64,000 nucleotides of DNA, from assembly GCA_008080735.1 (NCBI GenBank), contig SHMW01000004.1:1-64000 (forward strand). The letters run 5' to 3'. The stretch is from Promethearchaeota archaeon. GTDB taxonomy: Archaea > Asgardarchaeota > Lokiarchaeia > Sigyniarchaeales > SOKP01. Within the stretch, counting starts at the first letter, position 1, and the number at the start of each line of letters is the position of its first letter. A program made the position numbers and the translations under genes. Under the pieces are notes generated by a model that was not told where the DNA came from, ran no database searches, and was given only the letters and a program-made list of their open reading frames with translations. This document shows positions 28,059 through 36,971 of the stretch, in pieces.

Positions 28059-29615
28059 ATGGTCGAGATAAAAAATGCAATTACTATTAATGTAAATTCG
28101 AAATCTAAACCAATAGATCCGAGAATTTATGGTAATTTTATCGAACATATCGGAGATTGTATTCATAATGGATTATGGACCTATGATCCTGTTAACGTCC
28201 CTTTAGTTGATGAGAATCCATTTTTATCGAGAGTACGAAAAGATGTTTTGAAAGCTGTCAAAGACCTAAAACCTACGATATTACGGGCTTTTGGTGGATG
28301 TTATTCCGATGTTTACCATTGGAAAGATGCTATTGGGCCCAGAGATAAGAGAAAAATCGTTAAAAACCTACATTGGGGAGCGGGTGATTTTGAGACTATT
28401 GAAGGATTAGGACCACTAATTAAAAACCAGTTTGGAACTGACGAATTTTTAACCTTCTGTGAGGAAATTGGTGCTGAGCCCTATTTAAATGTGAACTATG
28501 GAAGTGGCACACCCCAAGAAGCAGCAGAGTGGGTAGAATACTGCAATGGTTCAACGGATTATGAATATGGAGCGTTACGAGCAGAATATGGCAGATCAGA
28601 TCCTTATGAAGTGAAAATATGGGGAGTCGCGAATGAAATTTACGCAAACTGGGAAATGGGCTATGAAAGTTCACCCAAGGACTATGCATTAAAATATCTT
28701 GAGTTTGCGAAAGAAATGAGAAAGAAAGACCCTTCTATTGAATTAGTTGCTGTAGGATGCGATAATTCTGAATGGAATCAAACACTTCTAAGAAATCTTG
28801 GAGAAGATTGGGTCAACTATGTGAGCATTCACAGATATCTCCCCAATACTGCTGGTGCTTCTGCGGGGAGAAAACGGAGAGATAATGAAAAAAGTTATCA
28901 CGCGTTAATGGCCTCAACACCTCTTATTGAAAATTACATAAAGGATACTTGGAGGGATATAACCGCAGCTCTGGGAGAAGATACCAATGTAAGAATCGCT
29001 TTAGATGAATGGGGATTATGGTATCTAATTACAGACGTGATAAGGACGAATTATAATTTACAAGATGGGTTATGGACTGCATTGACATTAATGATATTTC
29101 AAAGGATGTCAGACATATGCCCTATTGCCAATTGGGCTCAATTAATCAATTGTCTTGGGACTATTCAGACGGATCCTGATGGATTAATACTCACCCCTGT
29201 CTATTTAGTATTTAAATTATTTGTAGATCATATGGAACGCAATCTTTTAGAGCAAATTACTGTTAGTTGCCCTACCTTTTCGAGTAAAACTTTCAAAAGT
29301 ATCCCTAGTAGAGGAGACGTTCCCTATATTGAATGCAATGCCACTATTGATGATTCCCGAGAACACCTTTCCATCGTATTTGTGAATAAACACTATTTAG
29401 ATTCACTAACAACAATTTTGAAGCTTGAAGGATTTACTCCTCAAAAGGAAGCAGTATTATTGGAATTGACCAGTGAATCTCCTTTCGATTATAATACCAT
29501 CGAAAATAGAAATAAAGTTAAAATTAACGGCAGAACAATCAAAGATGTTGATTCTAAAATTACAATGCAATTGTCAGCACACTCTATTTCGATTTTAAAG
29601 TTAAAAAAGGCATAA
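28059..29615 (+). CDS. GH51 alpha-L-arabinofuranosidase
   Basis: This 518-residue protein is a family 51 glycosidase releasing terminal L-arabinofuranose from arabinan or arabinoxylan fragments. The acid/base is E193 in WGVANEIYANWEMG. The nucleophile is E317 in ALDEWGLWY. The N-terminal YGNFIEHIG and FGGCYSDVYHWKD are characteristic GH51 stretches. A C-terminal jelly-roll-like beta domain completes the usual length. No signal peptide was seen, so it acts inside the cell on imported oligosaccharides. A TATA-like tttttaaatattt lies about 30 bases upstream. It follows the catabolic operon with a 181-base gap, so it is probably a separate transcript. Confidence 0.92.
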   Translation: MVEIKNAITINVNSKSKPIDPRIYGNFIEHIGDCIHNGLWTYDPVNVPLVDENPFLSRVRKDVLKAVKDLKPTILRAFGGCYSDVYHWKDAIGPRDKRKIVKNLHWGAGDFETIEGLGPLIKNQFGTDEFLTFCEEIGAEPYLNVNYGSGTPQEAAEWVEYCNGSTDYEYGALRAEYGRSDPYEVKIWGVANEIYANWEMGYESSPKDYALKYLEFAKEMRKKDPSIELVAVGCDNSEWNQTLLRNLGEDWVNYVSIHRYLPNTAGASAGRKRRDNEKSYHALMASTPLIENYIKDTWRDITAALGEDTNVRIALDEWGLWYLITDVIRTNYNLQDGLWTALTLMIFQRMSDICPIANWAQLINCLGTIQTDPDGLILTPVYLVFKLFVDHMERNLLEQITVSCPTFSSKTFKSIPSRGDVPYIECNATIDDSREHLSIVFVNKHYLDSLTTILKLEGFTPQKEAVLLELTSESPFDYNTIENRNKVKINGRTIKDVDSKITMQLSAHSISILKLKKA

Positions 29616-29688
29616 CATTCTCAAGAAAATCAAATTATTATCGTAGGTTCAGGTTAATAACAAGAAATAAAGAGTGGAGAAAATTTAC

Positions 29689-30876
29689 TCATAACCTATT
29701 TTTTAAAATTTTGCGAATATCATCCGAGCTTAAATGAACCGGATTATTCTTTAAGCTTGCCTTTTCGATTATTTTGTCAAAATCATCTTCTGCAATCCCG
29801 TAGGCACTTAACTTTTCAATTTCCAAATTATTCGTCCATTTTTCAAGCGTTTCTATTAGTAGGTCTAAATACTTATACAACTCGCCTTTCTTAAAATCTT
29901 CTTCACCTGCCATTAAAGCTCCAATTTCCGAATGTTTCATGAGCGCGGGTCTTCCCTCTATACCTTTTTCTTTTAGCTTTAATATGTTCATCTTAGTAGC
30001 TTCTGCCAAGAGTGTTCCACAAACCACACCATGAGGGATCTCAAAATATCCTCCAATTGGAGAAGCTAGCCCATGTACTATTCCTAATCCCGCATTAGCC
30101 AGAGTGATCCCAGACATCAGAGATCCATAAGCCATCGCCGTACGCACTCCAATATCATCCGATCCAGAAGTGCATGCTGGGACGATATTATCCTTCATAT
30201 ATTTGAGACCACTATAAGCTAAGGCATTGGTCATAGGGTTCCCTTTGGCAGATACATAGGCTTCTAATAACTGAGTAAATGCATCCATTCCACACGCTCC
30301 GGTAATTGATGGTGGACATGTAAGCATTAGTTCTGGATCAACAATAGCGATATTGGGGATATAATTATCATGACGTAAAGACTTTTTAAATCCATCTTCC
30401 CCTACCTTACTAATGACCGCATTTTTAGTTGCTTCACTTCCCGTCCCAGAAGTCGTGGGGATCGCTATATATGGTACTTTTTTACCATCTGGTTTTTTTG
30501 TTCCCACTCCTTCCAAATAATTCACTATTGAATCTTGATAAGGGATCATCGCTGAGATTGCTTTTCCCGCGTCTGTGACGCTCCCCCCTCCTATCCCTAC
30601 GATTACATCTATATTCATAGTCCGATATTTTGCTGCAATTTCATCAATCCTATTTGGGGAGGGCTCTTCCGTAATAAACGCATGCGAGAAGTCAAAACCC
30701 TTCTGTGTTAAGTTTGAGCTAATTATATCCCAATTTCCAGACTTTTCTAAAGAGGTTCCACCTGTAACGATTAAGACATTATTGCCAAACTCAGGGATTA
30801 GTTCATACAATTCAGAAAGCTTGCCCGCTCCAAAAATTATTCGTGGAATACTTGCGAATTCAAATGGTATAATCAT
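29689..30876 (-). CDS. Iron-containing alcohol dehydrogenase
   Basis: This 395-residue protein is a group III alcohol dehydrogenase. It has GGGSVTDAGKA (96-106) and TTSGTGSEAT (141-150) for NAD(P) binding. Expected metal ligands are D198, H268 and H282 (GMDAFTQ, GIVHGL, EIPHGV). The fourth ligand, His in FucO-type enzymes (THxIE), is Gln at 202 here. Other subfamilies also show Gln at this site, so activity is not excluded. It probably reduces or oxidises an aldehyde/alcohol produced in sugar breakdown, for example after the glycyl radical enzyme. It ends 73 bases from the convergent arabinofuranosidase. Confidence 0.85.
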   Translation of the reverse strand: MIIPFEFASIPRIIFGAGKLSELYELIPEFGNNVLIVTGGTSLEKSGNWDIISSNLTQKGFDFSHAFITEEPSPNRIDEIAAKYRTMNIDVIVGIGGGSVTDAGKAISAMIPYQDSIVNYLEGVGTKKPDGKKVPYIAIPTTSGTGSEATKNAVISKVGEDGFKKSLRHDNYIPNIAIVDPELMLTCPPSITGACGMDAFTQLLEAYVSAKGNPMTNALAYSGLKYMKDNIVPACTSGSDDIGVRTAMAYGSLMSGITLANAGLGIVHGLASPIGGYFEIPHGVVCGTLLAEATKMNILKLKEKGIEGRPALMKHSEIGALMAGEEDFKKGELYKYLDLLIETLEKWTNNLEIEKLSAYGIAEDDFDKIIEKASLKNNPVHLSSDDIRKILKNRL

Positions 30877-30986
30877 ATTTTTTCACATCAAATTATTTAT
30901 AAATGTTAATATTTGTTTCGAGAACTTTTATTATTCTACAAAAACAATCAAAATTATTTATTTTTTATCTTAAAAAAATAGATTCT

Positions 30987-31748
30987 CTATTTACTAATGT
31001 TATGTAATAATCCTTGTAACTGATGCAAATCTTCATTCATATTCTCTTTAAAATATTCGAAAATGATTGGCCCATTAAAATCTCTATGAATGATAAGTTC
31101 GCTTAAAATCTCCTTTATATTGATTATTCCTTTCTTATCTGTAGTACTAAGATGATTATCGTGAACTCCATCGTTAGTGTGGAGATGGCATTCAAAAATC
31201 GGATTTTTTAGTTTCTTAAGATATGCTAAAGGATCTTTTACTTCTGTTTTTGAGTTGAGTTGGGCTAATTGAGCGTGTCCGATATCAAATGTTATTCCAA
31301 CGTTAGGATATTCCCTGAGGGCCATCATTAGATTATTGAATTTTTCACAAGAAGTATAAGGGGTATTTTCAATACCAATTCTCAATTTAGGGTATGTCTT
31401 CGAGCATAGCTTTAAAAATGGTTGAACTTTTGAGACTAAACGATCCATTTTAGGCTCTGCATGAACCGTGAGAAATTTTGCCTTTATTTTTTGAGCGAAA
31501 TTTAAGGAGTTTTTCATTTCATCACTCCAATTCGAATCTTGTATATCAATTATCGGGGAATGAACCGTGTAAAGTAATTCTTCCCTGATTCTATAATCAT
31601 TTAAAGTGTCAATAAAAGATGGAATGATATCGCGAGGCAAGAATCCATCAAAAAAAATTTCAAAAGCCGACAACTTCATTTCTAATGTATATTCGAGAGA
31701 AAACTTAATTGAATGATGTTTTACGGTTTGAAGACCTATTGGAATCAT
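30987..31748 (-). CDS. Xylose-isomerase-like TIM-barrel sugar isomerase/epimerase
   Basis: This 253-residue protein belongs to the AP-endonuclease-2 / sugar-phosphate isomerase TIM barrel family. Metal ligands are visible at strand ends: Glu in IGIENTPYTS, Asp and His in TFDIGHAQLA, His in ECHLHTND, and Glu in IIFEYFKEN. YTVHSPIID and LTVHAEPKM are typical of the family. Members epimerise or isomerise free or phosphorylated sugars. Some have other roles, such as DNA-repair endonuclease IV, but the length and motif spacing favour a sugar enzyme. It is upstream of the Fe-ADH on the same strand, with 110 bases between them. Confidence 0.75.
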   Translation of the reverse strand: MIPIGLQTVKHHSIKFSLEYTLEMKLSAFEIFFDGFLPRDIIPSFIDTLNDYRIREELLYTVHSPIIDIQDSNWSDEMKNSLNFAQKIKAKFLTVHAEPKMDRLVSKVQPFLKLCSKTYPKLRIGIENTPYTSCEKFNNLMMALREYPNVGITFDIGHAQLAQLNSKTEVKDPLAYLKKLKNPIFECHLHTNDGVHDNHLSTTDKKGIINIKEILSELIIHRDFNGPIIFEYFKENMNEDLHQLQGLLHNISK

Positions 31749-31863
31749 AATTATTAATCATAGTATCAATTAAAGGAAAATTAAATCCTATTAAAATATG
31801 GTTTAAAACATAGCTAAGATTTCTCTCTTTCCTTGTATCGGATTTACTTTATATATAAAACTT

Positions 31864-32550
31864 TTATTTTTCTCGTAGCATTACAATTAACCCATACCCT
31901 AGCAAAATATATCCAATTAAGGCTATAGGATGACCAAATATTCTGGACGTGGTTGTATCTAATAATCCGATGGTTTCAAATAAGAATAATCCAAATGAGC
32001 TAAAAGAAATAATGATAATTCCAACTACGATTAATAACGCATTTTTCCTAACCCACCCTGAACCCCGAATTGCGATAATTAAATGTATTATCAAAGGAAA
32101 TATTATCATGAGGAATGTACCGATATTGAGGAGGATTGAGGCCATGCTTTTATTGAAAATAGCGATATATAATATACTAATAATAAGACTTATGATGGTA
32201 AAAATATATTTTGTCTTTTTATACACGTATTTTTCGAGCAGGAAATTTAAAAGTGTCAATCCAGTTAACAAAATAATGTTTCCAATTCTCCACAGGATAT
32301 CAGAGATATCATCAGGGGCGAAAAAGTCGTGGTAGAAGAAAAAGAATCTGTATATACCCAGTATTGAGAATAATAACACAATCCCAACGATATAAGTTTT
32401 TGTTTGTTCATTTTCAAAGAATCCTTCTTTTCTATAATACATAAACGCAAAAAGTGCAATTAGAAATAATCCTATTCCATTAGTAATCTGTGAAATCATC
32501 ATTATTGTCCGAATTGGCTCGGGATAGTCATAAGCAGAAACCAAAATCAT
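31864..32550 (-). CDS. Seven-helix membrane protein, unknown
   Basis: This 228-residue protein is mostly hydrophobic, with about seven membrane segments. These start at residues ~15-40 (TMMISQITNGIGLFLIALF) and end with IGYILLGYGLIVMLREK. A short charged loop with FFYHDFFAPDD lies between segments 2 and 3. The overall pattern resembles the 7TM sensor-type membrane domains found in archaea, but no soluble output domain is attached. I do not recognise the family. It is divergent from the GGR-family gene at 32785. Confidence 0.65.
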   Translation of the reverse strand: MILVSAYDYPEPIRTIMMISQITNGIGLFLIALFAFMYYRKEGFFENEQTKTYIVGIVLLFSILGIYRFFFFYHDFFAPDDISDILWRIGNIILLTGLTLLNFLLEKYVYKKTKYIFTIISLIISILYIAIFNKSMASILLNIGTFLMIIFPLIIHLIIAIRGSGWVRKNALLIVVGIIIISFSSFGLFLFETIGLLDTTTSRIFGHPIALIGYILLGYGLIVMLREK

Positions 32551-32784
32551 CTATTATATTCTCTGTTTGGTAATTTTGTTCTCAGTATAAATAATCAATT
32601 TTTTCATATATTTTTTTCTATAAGCAATTCTACAACAAAGGCAAAAATTAAATAGTGGCTAAAAAATGAACTCTTCCTATGAATTCTCTTCTTAGACCAA
32701 ACTTTTTTAGGAAATTAAGATATATAGAAAATCTATAGCAAAACTATAAATCTCTTTACCAATATTACTTTAAAGGAGTCAAAT

Positions 32785-34041
32785 ATGATTAATCATGATG
32801 TAATAATCATCGGGGCGGGATTAGCGGGCTTAACTGCTGCATATAATTTAGCAAAAGAAGAAGTTGATGTAAAAGTGTTTGATCGTTTACCAAAAAGTGG
32901 GATCCTTGACCATCCGTGCGGCTGTATGGTGTCTCCGGTTCCGAATTCTATCACTTTTAAGAACTCGTCCGAAGGTATCCTCTATAAAGAAGTGGATTTC
33001 TTATTTACCGAGGATATGATTTTAGAATATCCTGGAAAGATGGAATTTATCATGCCTAACGGATGTAAGTTTGGAATGGCTATTGAAAATCCGCAAGACG
33101 AGCAAATATTTCAAATCGATAAGGAGAAAGTTTTAATTGAGTTGGCAGAACGCGCAGAAAGGGAGGGTGCACAATTGGAATACGGAACCAATGTATCAAA
33201 GTTATTGATCGAAAAAGGCCAAGTGAAAGGGATCCTCGCGAGCGGTCAGCAGGTTAGAAGCCACCTAGTACTATCGGGAGAAGGCTTATCTCGACGGTTT
33301 TCATATCAAGCGGGTCTGTTTGATTCTGATCCAGAAGCCTATATTTTTTCGTATGCAGTTCACCTGCTAGACTTGCATCTCAAAAAAGAAGAAATCGGAC
33401 AAATAGGTTATTTTGGAGAAAATCTCGTACAAATCCCTAAATCATCGGTCATTTTCCATTCTTATGGTGATGATAAAGCATTAATTTTGATTTCTGTCTT
33501 ATTAGATGAGTATAAATGGTTCTTTGATAAGTCCGTAGAAGAATATTTACTCAATGCAATCTCCAAAGTACCCTTTTTGGAAGAAATATACAAAAGAGGA
33601 AAAGCTTATGAAAAAAATGCTTGCTGGATGAAAATTGCTAAACCTAAAAAATTAGTAGACCACGGGTTTATTGGAATGGGAGATAGCGTGGCTCCTTTAG
33701 GGCATTCATCCAATAGTATCGCAATGTTAATGGGAAAAGAAGCCGCAAATACCGCAATAGAAGCATTGCAAACTCAAGATTATTCTTATTCTGCCCTTAA
33801 ATCTTATAACAAATGGTTAGAGAGTGATTTGTTTGGTGGAGTAGAATTTGAAGCAAAGTTAATTATGACTCTCCTAAATTTTTCAGACTCGGACTTAAAT
33901 AAAATCTGCAACGCTTTTGAAGGGATCAATCTCGAACCGTTTTTCATAGGAAGTAGATGGGATATTATTAAGGCGTCACTCAAATTGTTGTTTAAGAAAC
34001 GAATTCTAAAAAATTGGAAATTAATACGGCAATTATTTTAA
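32785..34041 (+). CDS. Geranylgeranyl-reductase-family FAD oxidoreductase
   Basis: This 418-residue protein has an N-terminal FAD motif VIIIGAGLAGLTAAYNLA (5-22) and the geranylgeranyl reductase layout. A cysteine-containing HPCGCMVSP follows the first strand. GFIGMGDSVAPLGHSSN (about 292-308) is the second FAD motif and SIAMLMGKEAANTA the following helix. Archaeal members saturate the isoprenoid chains of membrane lipids, and others act on isoprenoid quinones or chlorophyll precursors. The C-terminal ~90 residues are helical and basic, possibly membrane-associating. A strong aaaggag ribosome site lies 7 bases before the ATG. Substrate is inferred from family only. Confidence 0.8.
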   Translation: MINHDVIIIGAGLAGLTAAYNLAKEEVDVKVFDRLPKSGILDHPCGCMVSPVPNSITFKNSSEGILYKEVDFLFTEDMILEYPGKMEFIMPNGCKFGMAIENPQDEQIFQIDKEKVLIELAERAEREGAQLEYGTNVSKLLIEKGQVKGILASGQQVRSHLVLSGEGLSRRFSYQAGLFDSDPEAYIFSYAVHLLDLHLKKEEIGQIGYFGENLVQIPKSSVIFHSYGDDKALILISVLLDEYKWFFDKSVEEYLLNAISKVPFLEEIYKRGKAYEKNACWMKIAKPKKLVDHGFIGMGDSVAPLGHSSNSIAMLMGKEAANTAIEALQTQDYSYSALKSYNKWLESDLFGGVEFEAKLIMTLLNFSDSDLNKICNAFEGINLEPFFIGSRWDIIKASLKLLFKKRILKNWKLIRQLF

Positions 34042-34097
34042 GTTAATGCAAATAGAATCGGAAAATAAAAAGAAAAGTAGGTTCCCCTATGATACTC

Positions 34098-35252
34098 CTA
34101 TATATTTAGAGGGTATTTCCCATATTTGAGAGCAGTTTCAATCATCCATTCAAGCCGTTGTACCGAAATCTCTGGATGGAAGTTAGCAGGTGATACCATT
34201 CCTCCTCCTCCCGGACCCAATGCTCTTATCACATCTTTTGTGGCCTCTTCTACTTCTGTCTTATCAGCTTTCGTTAGGATATGTCGCGTATCTATATTTC
34301 CCGACAAGCATATCTTATCTCCTACTTTTTCTTTCGCTAAATATGGATCAACTAAAGGAGGCTCTAAACATTGTAGACCGTCAAAACGACATTCAACAAT
34401 AAAATCTAAAAGACTGGTGACATCACCGTCCGTATGGAGGATGTATTTGCACCCCCATTCGTGGAGTTGATCGGCTACTTCTTGGTATCTGGGTAATAAA
34501 TATTTATTAAAATATTTTGGATTAATCATAGGACCGTGACTATGAGCGATATCGCCTCCTTCAAGGAATATTTTTGCCCCACAATCTTTATATGCTCTGA
34601 AAGTCGTGAGAGTATAATCTGTGGTAAATCTAAATCGCTCCTCGATTAATTTCGGATCGTTTTTCAAAGCGCGTGCAAAATTGGCCATCCCCATCCCCTG
34701 CCACACAGGAGGAAAAATTGAGGTTAAAGCATTTTGAGCCACAATACAGATATCATCTTTAATATCTCTGCATTTTCGCTGGACTCCTTTAAAAAACTTT
34801 TTGGCTTTTTTATATTCCTCCTTCAAGTCTGGTTTGGGGTATGCTTCCCAATCGTCTCGATCTTTGATATACCCCCCATAATAATCGGGATAGGGGTTTC
34901 CATCAATATTCCTAACTTTATGCCGTTTTCCAAAAATATCGGTCATTTCCTCCTTACTTTCTAAAATAAATGGAATATATTGTACTCCCACACCATCAAA
35001 TCCTAATTTATGTCCCGCTCGCACCGTTTTTGCGAAAAACGAGATCTGGATATCGTTGAGAATTGCGTTTATTTTGTCAGCCCATGTATCTGGAAACTTT
35101 TCTTCCATCTCATCAAAGACATCGAATGCACTGCTCTCTGGAGCGCCCAATATCTTATCTGCGACATTCCCATCTAAATTTATTGTATGAATTGGCATAC
35201 GGTCAGCTTTGTCTAAATTTAGTGCCGTCCACATTCTTTCAAAACTATTCAT
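34098..35252 (-). CDS. Uroporphyrinogen decarboxylase / corrinoid methyltransferase-family protein
   Basis: This 384-residue protein has the URO-D TIM-barrel fold shared with MtaA/CmuA-type methyltransferases. It begins NSFERMWTALNLDKADRMP, a typical start. Later motifs are FLEGGDIAHSHGPMINPKYF, YILHTDGDVTSLLDFI, LEPPLVDPYLAKEKVG and CLSGNIDTR. True corrinoid methyltransferases usually have H-x-C-G at the zinc site, and here it reads HTDGD, so methyl transfer to cobalamin or a thiol is doubtful. A role in heme synthesis is also unsupported by neighbours. The substrate is unknown. A second family member with the HxCG motif lies at 63161. Confidence 0.75.
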   Translation of the reverse strand: MNSFERMWTALNLDKADRMPIHTINLDGNVADKILGAPESSAFDVFDEMEEKFPDTWADKINAILNDIQISFFAKTVRAGHKLGFDGVGVQYIPFILESKEEMTDIFGKRHKVRNIDGNPYPDYYGGYIKDRDDWEAYPKPDLKEEYKKAKKFFKGVQRKCRDIKDDICIVAQNALTSIFPPVWQGMGMANFARALKNDPKLIEERFRFTTDYTLTTFRAYKDCGAKIFLEGGDIAHSHGPMINPKYFNKYLLPRYQEVADQLHEWGCKYILHTDGDVTSLLDFIVECRFDGLQCLEPPLVDPYLAKEKVGDKICLSGNIDTRHILTKADKTEVEEATKDVIRALGPGGGGMVSPANFHPEISVQRLEWMIETALKYGKYPLNI

Positions 35253-35489
35253 AATTAAAGGTTTGACGTAATCAAATAAAACTTTTGCTTCTTACAAAAA
35301 AGAAATCGACAGAAGGTCGATCGCTTTGTATTCAAAATTCATTAAGGAACATGGGAATAAATTATGGAAATTAATAGGTAAGGATGCATTTTCTTCAAAA
35401 ACAGAAAAGAAAATAACCCTTGTTTAATTGGTTCAAACGAGAAGGAAAGATTTTTCTCAAAATCACTCAGAAATTATGAGGTGTGGAAA

Positions 35490-36887
35490 ATGTCAAAAAA
35501 AATAAATATGGATACAAATGAAATAGGTTACTATTCTAAACTTCTATTGTCATATTCTCCTAAAAGGGTCGTAAAATATCCGACATCTAAGACAGAGGAG
35601 ATCAGAGTTTTGAGGGTTATATGTCAGCGTCCTTATTATACGGGTTCAGGAATCAATCATGTAAACTTACTTCAAAAAGGGAAAGAAAAAGGCATTAAAC
35701 AAGCCTCAGTTTTTGGTCACCCCGTCGAGGAACCATATCCGCTCAATAATATCTTAGATTCCGAATACACTTATCCAATCACTTTTTTTAACCCAAAAAG
35801 ATCTGATAATGCTTCCGATGTTCCTTTCCCCGTCCCGGGGATGTCGGATGAAATGCCTTATGAATCCACCACCTTCTCCAGATTTGATGAAGAAATGCTG
35901 GAGATCTATTTAGAACAATTTGCGAACCAATTACAAGCAGCAGTCAGTACATTCCAACCAAATATCATCCATTCCCATCACCTCTGGTTGGTCACCTCTT
36001 TATGTAGGGTACTCTTTCCTGAGATTCCTCTAGTCGCAACGTGCCATAATACCGCGCTCCGTCAGATGGAATTAGCTCCTCAGTTACGGGATTTTGTCAA
36101 ATCAACAACTTGGGGGATAGATGCAATCGCAGTAATCGACGAGATACAGCAAAAACGAGTTGAAGAAGTATATGACTTTAATGAAGTAATTCAAGAGAGA
36201 GACCAATTTTTTCATATTGGACAAGGGATAAATACCACTATCTTCTCTCCTCCAAAAAAACCTAAGACAAGAGATTCTGACGAACCAATCAACCTCATTT
36301 ATGTGGGGAAACTAAATTATTCTAAAGGAGTACCTCAGCTCATCAGAGCATTCAAAGAGGTTGCGAAGGAAAGTACCATTCCTCTTCGATTGAATATTAT
36401 TGGCTCAGGGCAAGGACCACAAAAAGAGGAGATAACCTCTATAGGAAAAGAATGCGGTGAGGACGTGTGCTTTTTAGGACAACTGGATCAAGAAACACTT
36501 GCCAAATACTTTCGAAAAAGTGATCTGTTCGTGTTGCCAAGTTTTTATGATGGGCTACCAAAAGTATTACTTGAGGCGCTCTCTTCAGGATGCAGAGCCA
36601 TTATTACCGATCTCCCCGGAATACAAACAACCTTAATAAATAAATGCGGCCCGAATCAGACCGTCCAATTTATTTCAATGCCGGAAATGAAATCTATTGA
36701 CGAACCTCTTTCCGAAGAAATTCCGGAGTTTGTTGAGAATCTAAAAGGTTTGATTAAAAAACAGATTTCTGCTATTCGAGAACAAGAATATAGCTTTGAA
36801 TATGCCCAAGAAGTAAGACGCGCGTTTGGGTGGGACGCTCTATTTCAAACCTATATAGAAAAATATAGACAATTGCTTAATCTTTAA
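35490..36887 (+). CDS. Glycosyltransferase family 4
   Basis: The protein is 465 residues from ATG 35490. A GTG at 35481 is possible, but gaggtg at 35478-35483 sits correctly as a ribosome site for the ATG. It has the GT-B fold. The N-terminal domain includes YYTGSGINHVNLL and HSHHLWLVTSL. The C-terminal nucleotide-sugar domain includes NLIYVGKLNYSKGVPQLI, NIIGSGQGP, and the family signature VLPSFYDGLPKVLLEALSSG with the E-x7-E pair. It makes glycosidic bonds from NDP-sugars. Acceptor unknown. It is a single gene facing the TPR-SUFU gene. No membrane segment was seen. Confidence 0.85.
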   Translation: MSKKINMDTNEIGYYSKLLLSYSPKRVVKYPTSKTEEIRVLRVICQRPYYTGSGINHVNLLQKGKEKGIKQASVFGHPVEEPYPLNNILDSEYTYPITFFNPKRSDNASDVPFPVPGMSDEMPYESTTFSRFDEEMLEIYLEQFANQLQAAVSTFQPNIIHSHHLWLVTSLCRVLFPEIPLVATCHNTALRQMELAPQLRDFVKSTTWGIDAIAVIDEIQQKRVEEVYDFNEVIQERDQFFHIGQGINTTIFSPPKKPKTRDSDEPINLIYVGKLNYSKGVPQLIRAFKEVAKESTIPLRLNIIGSGQGPQKEEITSIGKECGEDVCFLGQLDQETLAKYFRKSDLFVLPSFYDGLPKVLLEALSSGCRAIITDLPGIQTTLINKCGPNQTVQFISMPEMKSIDEPLSEEIPEFVENLKGLIKKQISAIREQEYSFEYAQEVRRAFGWDALFQTYIEKYRQLLNL

Positions 36888-36971
36888 TTTTAATTTTTTC
36901 CAAAAATTTTGAGGATGCGTTTGCTTATCATCTAACGAAAAATAAAAAAAGTGAATAGATCTCAAAACCAC

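Noticed and set aside
31949-32335. 128-codon plus-strand frame opposite the seven-helix membrane protein
   Set aside because: The minus-strand frame has clear membrane helices. The plus frame is Ile/Asn-rich antisense.
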